In this document: in pieces, positions 16,359-25,122 of the stretch
Numbering within the stretch: position 1 is the stretch's first letter
How the letters are laid out: each line of letters opens with the position of its first letter
DNA from: Thalassocella blandensis
Lineage (GTDB): Bacteria > Pseudomonadota > Gammaproteobacteria > Pseudomonadales > Cellvibrionaceae
Direction: 5' to 3'
Assembly (NCBI GenBank): GCA_902141825.1
Contig: CABFPG010000006.1
Location: 1 to 64,000 of the forward strand
DNA: 64,000 nt
Notes under the pieces: generated by a model
Databases searched by the model: none
What the model saw: the letters and a program-made list of their open reading frames with translations, nothing else
Told to the model about the DNA's origin: nothing
Translations under genes and position numbers: made by a program

Positions 16359-17240
16359 ATGCAGTTAACTAAGCCATTACAACGAATAATCGCCTTTAGC
16401 CGTCCATTGTTCCTCTGCGCATTTTGCCTGGTTTTTCTCACCAGCTGTTCATCTACAAAGCTCGCCTACAATGTTCTGGATGTCGTCATCCAATGGCAAA
16501 TTGGCAAGTATGTATCTTTAAACAAAGAACAAAAAGCGCAAAGCAAACAAGCCATTGATGAGTTTCACCAGTGGCATCGCGCCACTCAGCTTCCTCGTTA
16601 CTCAGCCTATATCAATGCATTTTTAGGCCGTCTGCAAGAACAGCCCTTCACCGGAGAATCCGTTCATGCGGAAACTGATGAAGTGCAACTTCTACTCGAC
16701 ACGTCTATGGAAAAATTCCTTCCAATACTCACGAACCTGGTTATGTCCTTTGATGACGAACAATGCCAGGAAGTGCTGGAAACCCTCGCTGAAAAGCGTG
16801 AAGAATATAAAAAGGATTACGTCGATATTAGCTCCGAAAAGCAAATCGAAAATCGCAAGACCGATTTAGTGGATGAACTGGGTTTCTTTTTCGGTCGATT
16901 TTCCAAGCAACAAAAACAATTGATTGATGACTGGGCCAGACAAATGCTGCCTTTTGAAGCCCACACAGTCAAACAGTATGATCTGTGGGGCAAGCTGCTA
17001 CAGGACGCTTTTGCTACACGGAATAACCGAGAGGAGCTTACTGATAAGCTTCGAGTTATCGTACTGTACCGCACGGACGACTGGGACCCTGAACTGGAAG
17101 CTATTCTCGATAAAAACCAGGAAATCACCTATCAATTGATCGCAGATCTCATCAATACGCAAAGTGACAAGCAACGAAAGAAGTTTGTACGAAAACTGGA
17201 AGGTTTTGAACAGGATTTTAATCAACTGACACAGGGCTAA
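16359..17240 (+). CDS. DUF6279-like lipoprotein
   Basis: A predicted lipoprotein of 293 residues. The ATG at 16359-16361 gives a basic n-region, a hydrophobic core (LFLCAFCLVF) and the lipobox LTSC. An in-frame start 33 bp upstream would only lengthen the n-region. After the lipobox comes NVLDVVIQWQIGKYVSL, typical of DUF6279 proteins, then a charged, helical periplasmic domain. The function is unknown. It follows lnt by 10 bp, so a lipoprotein gene is probably co-transcribed with the enzyme that completes lipoproteins. It converges on the glycosylase gene. Confidence 0.82.
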   Translation: MQLTKPLQRIIAFSRPLFLCAFCLVFLTSCSSTKLAYNVLDVVIQWQIGKYVSLNKEQKAQSKQAIDEFHQWHRATQLPRYSAYINAFLGRLQEQPFTGESVHAETDEVQLLLDTSMEKFLPILTNLVMSFDDEQCQEVLETLAEKREEYKKDYVDISSEKQIENRKTDLVDELGFFFGRFSKQQKQLIDDWARQMLPFEAHTVKQYDLWGKLLQDAFATRNNREELTDKLRVIVLYRTDDWDPELEAILDKNQEITYQLIADLINTQSDKQRKKFVRKLEGFEQDFNQLTQG

Positions 17241-17277
17241 AGCAAACAACCTATACATTGATAGCCACTATAAAGTC

Positions 17278-17877
17278 CTATACAGACAAAGATTGAGAGA
17301 CCCGCCGACGCAAAAGCGGAAGCACATCTCGCTCAAACCATGAATTTTTCGCCAACCAGATGTTATTGCGTGGGCTGGGATGTGGCAGGACCAATATAGA
17401 GGAATCCAGCTCAAGTTGACGCTGTATTATGTCAGCCAGCGACCCCGAAGCATCCGGCAAATAATAGGCCTGAGCGTGCCGCCCAATCACAATACGAAAT
17501 TTCACCTGCTCTAATCTTGATAATATTGCAGCGTGCCAGGTTTGAGAGCAGCGTTTCAACGGAGGCAAATCACCAGTTGGCGCTTTTCCTGGAAAACACA
17601 TACCCATGGGCAATATGGCAAAATTTTCGGGTGTATAAAAATCGGACTCGGACACACCCATCCATTCCCGTAAACGTTTACCACTGGCGTCTGCAAAAGG
17701 TCGATCAGCAAAATGCGCCTGCTTACCAGGGGCTTGGCCGGCAATTAAAATTTTTGCGGCACTATACAATTGAAATATCGGCCGAGGTTCGAGCGGCAGA
17801 TTTTTTTCACACAGCCGGCACTTCGCCAGCTCATCAACCAGGGACAATAGTTTTTGGTTCATCAGTGAAGCAGTCAC
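17278..17877 (-). CDS. Uracil-DNA glycosylase superfamily protein, 4Fe-4S type
   Basis: A protein of about 199 residues of the uracil-DNA glycosylase fold. Motif 1 is GQAPGKQAH (47-55) and motif 2 is HPSPRNN (near 165). Four cysteines (Cys20, Cys23, Cys94, Cys110: C-x2-C and C-x15-C) are spaced like the 4Fe-4S ligands of family 4/5 glycosylases. Motif 1 has Gln instead of the usual Glu in GEAPG, so activity on uracil is not certain. The start is GTG at 17875-17877, or the ATG at 17860-17862; neither has a clear ribosome-binding site. It is convergent with the upstream lipoprotein gene and divergent from slyD. Confidence 0.82.
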   Translation of the reverse strand: MTASLMNQKLLSLVDELAKCRLCEKNLPLEPRPIFQLYSAAKILIAGQAPGKQAHFADRPFADASGKRLREWMGVSESDFYTPENFAILPMGMCFPGKAPTGDLPPLKRCSQTWHAAILSRLEQVKFRIVIGRHAQAYYLPDASGSLADIIQRQLELDSSILVLPHPSPRNNIWLAKNSWFERDVLPLLRRRVSQSLSV

Positions 17878-17956
17878 TTAAGTTTGTTGTGTATTCTACG
17901 AGCTTTTCGCTTATAATTCGCGGCCGTTTAACTCTAATTTAACACAAGAATCTCCT

Positions 17957-18442
17957 ATGAAAATCGCACAAGATGCCGTCGTCATGTTCCACTATTCACT
18001 TTCCGAGCAGGATGGCAGCGAGATTGAAAACAATCGCGACGCCATGCCGATGGCATATTTGCACGGCCATAAAAATATTATGCCGGCATTAGAAAAAGCT
18101 CTCGATGGCAAAGAAGCCGGGGAAGTAATTGACGTAACGGTGGAGCCCAAAGATGCATACGGCGAGCGCAAGGAAGGTAATAATCAAAAAATTCCGGTGA
18201 AGCATTTACTGAGTAAGCACAAACGCCTCATGCCCGGCATGCTGGTGAAGGTGAATACGGAAAAAGGGCCTGTAGATGCACGTGTAATTAAACCAGGCAA
18301 ATTTATGGTTGAACTGGACTTTAACCATCCTTTAGCCGGAAAAACCTTGAACTTCCATATTGACATTAAAGAAGTTCGTGAAGCCACATCTGAAGAGTTG
18401 GCGCATGGCCATGCGCACGGCGTAGGTGGGCACCACCACTAA
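17957..18442 (+). CDS. slyD: SlyD-like FKBP-type peptidyl-prolyl isomerase
   Basis: A cytosolic prolyl isomerase/chaperone of 161 residues. The FKBP fold is split by the insert-in-flap chaperone domain (about 68-120), the SlyD layout. Motifs seen are YLHGHKNIMPALEKAL and DAYGERKEG. The His-rich tail (GHAHGVGGHHH) is a short version of the nickel-binding SlyD tail. A TATAAT lies at 17912-17917, about 40 bp before the ATG. It is monocistronic by context, with the next gene on the other strand. Confidence 0.93.
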   Translation: MKIAQDAVVMFHYSLSEQDGSEIENNRDAMPMAYLHGHKNIMPALEKALDGKEAGEVIDVTVEPKDAYGERKEGNNQKIPVKHLLSKHKRLMPGMLVKVNTEKGPVDARVIKPGKFMVELDFNHPLAGKTLNFHIDIKEVREATSEELAHGHAHGVGGHHH

Positions 18443-18627
18443 CACCAAAGTTTGAAACGGCGCTGGTCTTGACGACATTGAGCATGCATGCTCTTCGCTA
18501 GGCCAGCACACACACTCTCTGAGCGATCCAACGATCTCCTCTCCCGGCGTATATGCTCTTCGGGGCGACCTTACTACCCATCCAATCACCGCCAATTCGA
18601 CATGCGTGACTGGCTTATTTTGGCTTA

Positions 18628-18858
18628 CTAGTGCACGGTGGGGTAATTTCGTAAAGGATCTAAAATTGCTTCCTGTCCATTGACTTTAACTTCCAGACAA
18701 ATAGCTAACAGAAGGCCAAGCTCACCTCCCGGAAAACCTTTATGCTGGAACCACAGCAAATATTCTTCCGGTAGATCAATGAGCACTCTGCCAGCATATT
18801 TGCCAAAAGGCATCTTCATATTGGCCAATTGTATTAAATGTTTTTTCTCTAGATCCAT
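18628..18858 (-). CDS. DUF3820 family protein
   Basis: A protein of 76 residues. MKMPFGKYAG (15-24), LIDLPEEYLLWF and GFPGGELGLLLA match DUF3820 closely. This is a short, widely conserved gammaproteobacterial protein with similarity to exonuclease-associated small domains and no assigned role. The ATG has no clear ribosome-binding site. It is divergent from the CvfB gene, 87 bp away. A 14-bp palindrome, GAGCATGCATGCTC, lies downstream at 18480-18493. Confidence 0.8.
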   Translation of the reverse strand: MDLEKKHLIQLANMKMPFGKYAGRVLIDLPEEYLLWFQHKGFPGGELGLLLAICLEVKVNGQEAILDPLRNYPTVH

Positions 18859-18945
18859 GGTACGGCAAAACTACATTTCATTATCAAGTATGCAGTTTAA
18901 CGCGTACAATTATCAATTTACAGAACAACCAACGGCTGACTCGTT

Positions 18946-19776
18946 ATGATCGATATTGGCAAAACTTATCGCTTACCCATTGCCAAATTTGTGGACTTTG
19001 GAGCGTATGTCGACGCAAAAGAACACGGCACAGTCCTGTTGCCGAAGCGCTATCTCCCCAAAGACTGCGAAGTGGGTGACGAGATCGACGTATTCTTATA
19101 CCTCGATTCGGACGACAAACTTATCGCAACAACCGAAACACCAAAGGTACAAGTGGGCGAATGTGCACTCATGCGCGTCACCGACGTCAATGACACCGGC
19201 GCGTTTCTGGATTGGGGGTTAAGTAAAGACTTGCTTGTTCCCTACCGTGAACAACATAAACCCATGCAGGTTGGACGTGACTACGTGGTGTTCGTCTACA
19301 TTGATGAAGCCAGCGAACGTATCGTCGCCTCCTCAAAAATCAGCCGACACCTGCAAGAGATCTCACGTTACCACAAGCCAAATCAGGCGGTAGACTTGTT
19401 GATTTGTGGAAAAACGGATATGGGCTACAAAGCCATCGTCAACCATACCCACCTCGGGTTAATTTTCCGTGACGATGCGTTTAGACCGCTAAAATATGGC
19501 GAGCGTACGCCGGGTTTTATTAAGAATATACGTGCAGACGGGAAACTGGACCTCTCTTTACAGTTGCCTGCAGGACTCGGCCGGGCGAACCTGGGTGAGC
19601 AGATACTTCAGCATTTACGCGATCAGGGTGGCACATCCAACTTATCGGATAAAAGTTCTCCCGAAGATATTTACCGGATTTTTCAGGTCAGTAAAAAGAA
19701 CTACAAAAAAGCCCTGGGCGCTTTGTACAAACAAAAACGTATTGTCATTGAAGACGATAAAATCACACTGCTATAA
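18946..19776 (+). CDS. cvfB: CvfB-family S1 RNA-binding protein
   Basis: A protein of 276 residues with tandem S1-like OB folds (about 1-65, 70-135 and 150-210) and a C-terminal winged-helix region (about 225-276; SSPEDIYRIFQVSKKNYKKALGALYKQ). Motifs GAYVDAKEHGTVLLPKRY and TGAFLDWGLSKDLLVP are typical of the CvfB/YitL family. Family members bind RNA, and CvfB affects virulence gene expression in Staphylococcus. Here a general post-transcriptional role is a guess. YaeQ follows 18 bp later on the same strand. Confidence 0.9.
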   Translation: MIDIGKTYRLPIAKFVDFGAYVDAKEHGTVLLPKRYLPKDCEVGDEIDVFLYLDSDDKLIATTETPKVQVGECALMRVTDVNDTGAFLDWGLSKDLLVPYREQHKPMQVGRDYVVFVYIDEASERIVASSKISRHLQEISRYHKPNQAVDLLICGKTDMGYKAIVNHTHLGLIFRDDAFRPLKYGERTPGFIKNIRADGKLDLSLQLPAGLGRANLGEQILQHLRDQGGTSNLSDKSSPEDIYRIFQVSKKNYKKALGALYKQKRIVIEDDKITLL

Positions 19777-19794
19777 AAATCGATCAGACTTGTC

Positions 19795-20358
19795 ATGGCT
19801 TTAAAATCCACCATCTTCCGCGCCGAACTCAATATAAGTGATGTCAATCACCATCACTACGGCGACCACAAATTGACAATTGCCCGACATCCATCTGAAA
19901 CGGATGAACGCATGATGATACGGGTATTAGCTTTTGCGCACATAATTGGACAAGCCGCTGGTGAAGGAGTGGAATTTGGCAAGGGCTTGAGCACCGATGA
20001 CGAACCCGATATATGGCAGAAGAATTTACGTGGCGATATCGTACATTGGGTTGAGCTTGGGCGCCCCAGCGAAGAACGAATTCGAAAAGCATGCGGCAAA
20101 GCGCAACAGGTCAGTGTTTTTAGCTTTGGCGATCATGCTGTAGAACTTTGGTGGAAAGAAATTGCTGGAAAATTACAGCGTCATTCCAATTTAAACGTTT
20201 ACGCCATCAACAAGTCGACAAGTACAGCGCTGGCAGAACTGACCTGTAAAAATATGGCGCTTTACTGCTCGATTGACGGCAACACCATGACAATTGGGAA
20301 CGATGTGCGCCTTATCGACGTAGACGTCGAGACACTTTTTGATCCCTCCCAAAAATAA
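19795..20358 (+). CDS. yaeQ: YaeQ family protein
   Basis: A protein of 187 residues. FRAELNISDVNHHHYGDH, HPSETDERMMIRVLAFA and GRPSEERIRKAC identify YaeQ, a PD-(D/E)xK-fold family conserved in gammaproteobacteria. The E. coli protein was once reported as a suppressor of rfaH/transcription defects, but a biochemical role is not settled. No signal peptide or membrane segment is present. It is probably co-transcribed with the S1-domain gene upstream. Confidence 0.93.
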   Translation: MALKSTIFRAELNISDVNHHHYGDHKLTIARHPSETDERMMIRVLAFAHIIGQAAGEGVEFGKGLSTDDEPDIWQKNLRGDIVHWVELGRPSEERIRKACGKAQQVSVFSFGDHAVELWWKEIAGKLQRHSNLNVYAINKSTSTALAELTCKNMALYCSIDGNTMTIGNDVRLIDVDVETLFDPSQK

Positions 20359-20591
20359 CCGCTCATTCCATTACCCTGTTTTCAAGCGCTGCGCATCCCA
20401 CAACAAATTGAACTAAGCTCTAACTAGCGCTGCAGGAAATCGAACTTACCAACACTTCCTGTTTTCACATAATTCATGAATAATAAGTACACACTCAACT
20501 TTTTCGATTGATGCTGTATGACATGCCACATCTCATCACCGCGAAACAACTGTGACACCTCATCGCCAATTTTCGGTAAAGGAATATTATT

Positions 20592-20993
20592 TTGATTACC
20601 TATCACTGGGAAACGGAAAAATTGCTTCGAATTTGTTACAGCGACATCGTCAGTGGAGACGAACTGATACAATCTGCGCTGGAAATTGCCGGGGACGCAA
20701 GATTTGATTATGCCCAATATGTTTTAGGCGACTGGTCCAAATACACCAAAACGGAAATTTCACAGGAAGATGTACGCACCCTTATTGCTATTATGAAGAG
20801 TGTGACCCAAATCTGCCCAAACGTTAAAAACGCAACCGTAATCCGACCGGACGAAACAGGAAACGCATTGGTCGCTTTTTACAAAATGCTAGGAGACGTG
20901 CTGCCCTGGCAGATCGAGATTTACCACACTTTTGACGATGCTTTCGCATGGTTTGGAATTGAACGCCCCGCGCATCTGCCCGCAGAACGCTAA
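20592..20993 (+). CDS. SpoIIAA/STAS-like small protein (unassigned)
   Basis: A protein of 133 residues. Alternating strands and helices (MITYHWETEKLLRICYSD; DELIQSALEIAGDARFDYAQYVLGD in part; DAFAWFGIERP at the end) look like the SpoIIAA-like/STAS fold family, but I am not certain. The start is TTG, with AAAGGA 8 nt upstream. A 233-bp gap follows yaeQ. Its last four bases overlap the stop of the convergent sensor gene. No catalytic motif is visible. Confidence 0.65.
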   Translation: MITYHWETEKLLRICYSDIVSGDELIQSALEIAGDARFDYAQYVLGDWSKYTKTEISQEDVRTLIAIMKSVTQICPNVKNATVIRPDETGNALVAFYKMLGDVLPWQIEIYHTFDDAFAWFGIERPAHLPAER

Positions 20994-22039
20994 AAACTCA
21001 CTGAACGGATATTGTCTTTATCGCTGGATAATATAAATACGCGAAAACCTTCCAATTGCAACATGTAACTGGCCAGTTCCCCGCGCGCACCACTTTCTCG
21101 CGTAATAAAATAAATCGTCGAACGATCCAGCTTCATCATACGCCGGCTTAAAGCACTCACCGGGATATTCACACTACCATCCAGGTGATCCAACTTGAAC
21201 TCCGTTGGAAAACGAACATCGAGCACCATATATTTCAACTTGCCTATATGCTCAAGCTGCGCTTCATCAATATATTTGATCAACGAATCCTTGATATACG
21301 CATTGAAATGCTTCTTTTCAACTTTCGCGATAACACCATCCGTTAACATTTCAACATGCACAGTGCTGGCGGCGCTGGGAATAATAGATTCTTCCCCGAA
21401 ATAACTGCCAACCTTCATTTTCATTTCTTGAAAATGCTCATTCGTAGAAAGCGCTTCACCACTTTTAACAATGTAAAAATACTGGCTGCTTTCGCCTTTG
21501 TGCAGCACAATATCTTTCTCTCTTACGCGTTCTTCTTCAAAATGCGTAAAGAATTCCTTTACCTGCTCTTCGCTCAAATTTTTGGCCAGGGGTGAATTCA
21601 CAAGATTACGCATCCATTCGTTTTGTTGTTTTTCCACAGCCTGGTTGATATCGGCAATATCCACCACCTTGTACTCACCAGTGGTGCTCCAGGAAAAATA
21701 TTGTTCCACCAAAACTCGACTGAGGAGAATAACTTTACACTCGGCCAACGCCGTTGTTACAGCGTTAGCCGGAAGTTGTTCTTCAAGGGAGTGATAACTG
21801 TCGGGGGTATTCGCTTCAATAACTCGCGATTCTTCTTTGTCTACTTGAATATACACCTTGCCAGACAGCAGGTAGTAGCCCATCGAGCGGGACCGTGGAG
21901 GACTAAACAACACCTCACCTTCCGCATATTCAACCACAATGGACTTTTCACGCAAATAATTAAGATGGCGAGAGGACATTAAGTCCAATAGATGAAAGCG
22001 TTTTAGGTGTTCTATCTCGGGCTTAGGAACAGCGCTCAC
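20990..22039 (-). CDS. Double cyclic-nucleotide-binding domain protein with C-terminal rhodanese fold
   Basis: A cytosolic protein of 349 residues. CNB domain 1 lies at about 15-120 (GEVLFSPPRSRSMGYYLLSG in part), CNB domain 2 at about 150-260 (VLHKGESSQYFYIVKSGE; GSYFGEESII), and a rhodanese-like domain at about 270-349 (VLDVRFPTEFKLDHLDGSVNIP). The expected active-site Cys of the rhodanese loop is replaced: the loop reads ITRESGARGELA, so it is probably non-catalytic. I chose GTG at 22037-22039 because GGGAG lies about 7 nt before it; an upstream TTG at 22076 lacks one. No DNA-binding domain is present, so it is a sensor or scaffold rather than a Crp-type regulator. Confidence 0.82.
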   Translation of the reverse strand: MSAVPKPEIEHLKRFHLLDLMSSRHLNYLREKSIVVEYAEGEVLFSPPRSRSMGYYLLSGKVYIQVDKEESRVIEANTPDSYHSLEEQLPANAVTTALAECKVILLSRVLVEQYFSWSTTGEYKVVDIADINQAVEKQQNEWMRNLVNSPLAKNLSEEQVKEFFTHFEEERVREKDIVLHKGESSQYFYIVKSGEALSTNEHFQEMKMKVGSYFGEESIIPSAASTVHVEMLTDGVIAKVEKKHFNAYIKDSLIKYIDEAQLEHIGKLKYMVLDVRFPTEFKLDHLDGSVNIPVSALSRRMMKLDRSTIYFITRESGARGELASYMLQLEGFRVFILSSDKDNIRSVSF

Positions 22040-22632
22040 GTTATTCTCCCGGGCGTTTCCGTGCCGCGAATCTCTCAAGAATCGAATCTCAAAGTTCGAT
22101 TTAATTTAAATTAGGGACGAGAGTGACAAATAGTAAGTTTTACAACTATACGTCTAACTCAACATTATTATAGGTTTTCAACAAATACACGTGCAGGAAC
22201 ATTTCAATATATAAAGTCAGCAACCTATAGCGGGTTTCTAGGTGCTACTAAAACAAAAGTTTTTAAAACCGGTTGCGAGCTAACTAAAATGGTTACTGCA
22301 CTTTTTCTGAAAATTAAAGTGCCGATCAAACTGACATCAATATCATTTTATCGTCAGAATAAATGCGCATGTTGAATAGATATAACGAAAGACTGTCGTT
22401 TTCCTTCACCTATTTAAAGCAAATAAATGAAACGACAATTTCGGATTTTGGGTTATTTAGTCCTCAATCGGAACTAAATATTTTGTAAAACCCCGCCACA
22501 CAGGTGTATTCAAAACACATTGGCACTACTAATCTTCAAAAATGTGAAGTGTATCCATATTAATAGCTGGTTCTTAGAAATAAAAAGCATGAAACGATCA
22601 ACCCGATCATAAAATCGAACCAAATTGGTAAC
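22040..22632. other. AT-rich intergenic gap, no feature recognised
   Basis: About 590 bp between the sensor gene and yjbQ, both on the minus strand. It is visibly AT-rich and has stop codons in all frames I read. I saw no convincing hairpin followed by a T-tract, no tRNA and no conserved regulatory motif. The promoter of the sensor gene should lie at its left edge. Confidence 0.5.
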
Positions 22633-23043
22633 TTAATCACAGGCAATATGTGCAATAACGTTTCGAGTATGGCTTCCATATCGATGCTCCCACAGATAAA
22701 TCCCCTGCCAAGTCCCCAGCGCTAAACGACCGTTTAATATAGGAATCCCTAAACTCGTCGCCGTCAACGTCGATTTTATATGCGCCGGCATATCATCATC
22801 CCCTTCAAGCGTGTGGGTAAAGAGAGGATCACGCTCAGGCACTAGACGATTCATCCAGTTCTCCAGATCCGTCTGCGCAGAGTGATCGTAATTTTCCTGA
22901 ATGAGTAAACTGGCTGACGTGTGCTGAATAAACAAAGTACACAACCCCTCTTCTGTTTGGGATTGCTCTACAAAGGCTTCAACTTTGGGCGTGAAGGCAA
23001 ACAACCCCTGCCCGGTTGTATTGACTTGAATCTGTTTAATCAC
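22633..23043 (-). CDS. yjbQ: YjbQ / UPF0047 family protein
   Basis: A protein of 136 residues. The signature LFIQHTSASLLIQENYD (38-54), the DDMPAHIKSTL stretch and the C-terminal GTWQGIYLWEHR are diagnostic of UPF0047. E. coli YjbQ has weak thiamine-phosphate synthase activity in vitro; its true role is unsettled. The start is GTG, with AGGA 7 nt upstream. It is monocistronic, flanked by gaps of about 590 and 290 bp. Confidence 0.93.
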   Translation of the reverse strand: MIKQIQVNTTGQGLFAFTPKVEAFVEQSQTEEGLCTLFIQHTSASLLIQENYDHSAQTDLENWMNRLVPERDPLFTHTLEGDDDMPAHIKSTLTATSLGIPILNGRLALGTWQGIYLWEHRYGSHTRNVIAHIACD

Positions 23044-23335
23044 ATGAACATCCTACTTTGGAATTTTACTAAGTGTAACAGCGATGCCCTGTTGGCACAG
23101 CCCTAACACACAATCATCGAGAATACTTCTTATAAAAGACACTGTTTCTAATGTTATTTTTAAAGATTTTATTTACAATAGCACTTGGCTATTCAGCACA
23201 GAAAACTCTTTATTGAATCTGTGACTTTAGTAAACCAGTATCAACAAACATCAGGGACGAGAACCAGCTGTATAACACACCTATTTCCACAGTTTCCTCT
23301 CTCTTAGATTTTTAGCATTAATTACCAGGCTAGAA

Positions 23336-24277
23336 TTGAGCCAAGATTTACTCATGGAATATAAAAAGTTTTCAGTTATTTTAATTATCCGAGATGATAT
23401 TAACCTTTTAACCTGTTGCTTAGCATCATTGAATCGTTTGGATTATCCGAGAGAGCACTTTGAAGTTATCGTGGTAGATGACGGCTCTGACAAACCAGTA
23501 TTCGATAAAATTGATCTCGATCTGGGCTTTCAATTTCATCCTCACTATATTCCCCGTACAACAACATCCAGCCGATCCAAAGCACGAAATAAAGGTGCAG
23601 AACTCGCAAACCATGAACACCTGGTGTTTATCGATGGTGATCACTTTGTAGAGAAAAGCCTGCTTTCGGTATACAACAACTATTTCCAGCTTAAGCCGAA
23701 AAAAGAAGTCGTTTTGGGTAAACGCCGACATATCGCTTTTGAACGCTGGCCGGTTATTCAAAATAAAATTTTACACAATGAAGAGTATTTACCGTCCAAA
23801 ATACGAAATACTTTATATTTGGAAGATGAAAGAACCCTCCTGCTGCAGAAATCCACAAGCCATTTTCAAGAATTTAGAGGCCGCTGGCATTTATTTTGGA
23901 CCTGCAATTTTTGTATTTTAAAGTCAACCTTATCCAAAGTCGGAAATTTTGATGAGCACTTTATTGGTTGGGGCATGGAAGATGTGGAATTGGGTTATCG
24001 GCTATTCACCCACCATATCGAATACGAGATTATTGACAACCATATCTGGCATTTTTTACCAGAAAACACCATTACTGAAGAAAAGTATGTAAGTTGGGTT
24101 GCTAATTTACAGTACTTCTTCAGCAAGTACGGCGATACCCGCATACTCGCTCAACACAGTTTTGAAAATATATTCTTTTACGCAGCGACCAAAGACGAAT
24201 CGATTAATTACGATTGGCACGATGCGTTTGTTGAGTTCGAGAAGAAAATCAGACTAATAGAAAAACATCAGTGTTGA
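23336..24277 (+). CDS. Family 2 glycosyltransferase with galactosyltransferase-like C-terminus
   Basis: A protein of 313 residues (307 if the ATG at 23354 is used instead of the TTG at 23336; neither has a strong ribosome-binding site). The GT-A fold shows FSVILIIRDD at the start, the nucleotide-binding VVDDGSD, the metal-binding FIDGDHF and the acceptor-side GWGMEDVELGYRL of the glyco_transf_7C group. The role is transfer of a sugar from a nucleotide sugar; donor and acceptor are unknown. It is the first of three co-directional genes, and its stop overlaps the possible GTG start of the next. Confidence 0.88.
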   Translation: MSQDLLMEYKKFSVILIIRDDINLLTCCLASLNRLDYPREHFEVIVVDDGSDKPVFDKIDLDLGFQFHPHYIPRTTTSSRSKARNKGAELANHEHLVFIDGDHFVEKSLLSVYNNYFQLKPKKEVVLGKRRHIAFERWPVIQNKILHNEEYLPSKIRNTLYLEDERTLLLQKSTSHFQEFRGRWHLFWTCNFCILKSTLSKVGNFDEHFIGWGMEDVELGYRLFTHHIEYEIIDNHIWHFLPENTITEEKYVSWVANLQYFFSKYGDTRILAQHSFENIFFYAATKDESINYDWHDAFVEFEKKIRLIEKHQC

Positions 24278-24279
24278 AC

Positions 24280-25071
24280 ATGGAAAAAGTCATTCTCACA
24301 ACGACTAGTTTTATACGGCATGATTTTACAGTAGACATGCTACTCGAAAACCTACAGACCGTGTTCGCCAAGAATAGCGAAGAAAAAACACGATTCGATA
24401 AAATAGTGATTATTAATGAATACAGTGTAAACAACCTTAAAAATGAGGCTGCACTTAAACACAAGGTGGAAAGCACGTTTGACGATTGCACGTTTTACCA
24501 GAAAAACTTCGAGGAATACGGGCAAGCGACCTCTTTGAACCTACTCACGCAATACATTGATGCTTTTCAATTTCAAGTTCACTGGGAAGAAGGCTGGAAA
24601 TGCACAGCGGCATTCTTGGATAATGCCATCGCTTACATGGAATCTTCAAGCGTATCCCAATTGGGATTAACCGAAGATTATACGGAAGTCAAAGAACGCC
24701 TGGGCGACAGTGAAAGTTATCGCAACACCTTATTCCAACATTTAAAGCAGTTACCAGAATTTGAAGAGATGAACCTCACTCAGTTTATAGATGAACATCG
24801 GCCAAAAATATTACATTCGCGACTGGAACATTTTCGCATGAGACTCTGGCCACTTTACTCGCTTCGCCCATGCATCAATCGCGTATCGTTCACTCGCCAC
24901 TTACCAAAATTTAATACGGATAAAAAGCTATGGCCCGTGCTGTTCGAACTTTTATATGCATTTTCCTGGACCCATAAAGGTGGGGCAAAAGCCTGCATCG
25001 TGCCTCATGTGGCCACTTATTCGGGCAACTACAAATCTTCCTGGCGCAGTAAAATTTCCCAGAATCAATAA
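24280..25071 (+). CDS. Hypothetical protein in the glycosyltransferase cluster
   Basis: A protein of 263 residues. The N-terminus (MEKVILTTTSFIRHDFTVDMLLENL in part) followed by KIVIINEYS has a Rossmann-like/GT-A pattern, and HWEEGWKCTAAFLDNAI could be an acceptor loop, but I cannot place it in a family. An in-frame GTG at 24271 would overlap the preceding gene. A role in glycan synthesis is inferred only from the neighbours on either side, with a 51-bp gap to the next gene. Confidence 0.6.
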   Translation: MEKVILTTTSFIRHDFTVDMLLENLQTVFAKNSEEKTRFDKIVIINEYSVNNLKNEAALKHKVESTFDDCTFYQKNFEEYGQATSLNLLTQYIDAFQFQVHWEEGWKCTAAFLDNAIAYMESSSVSQLGLTEDYTEVKERLGDSESYRNTLFQHLKQLPEFEEMNLTQFIDEHRPKILHSRLEHFRMRLWPLYSLRPCINRVSFTRHLPKFNTDKKLWPVLFELLYAFSWTHKGGAKACIVPHVATYSGNYKSSWRSKISQNQ

Positions 25072-25122
25072 GCGCACAGTGTATAGAAGGATCAAGAGCC
25101 AAAATATCAAGGCAGTAGGTAT

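Noticed and set aside
18480-18493. 14-bp palindrome GAGCATGCATGCTC
   Set aside because: A single self-complementary site between slyD and DUF3820 with no T-tract and no partner site. Could be a regulator site, but a chance occurrence is as likely.
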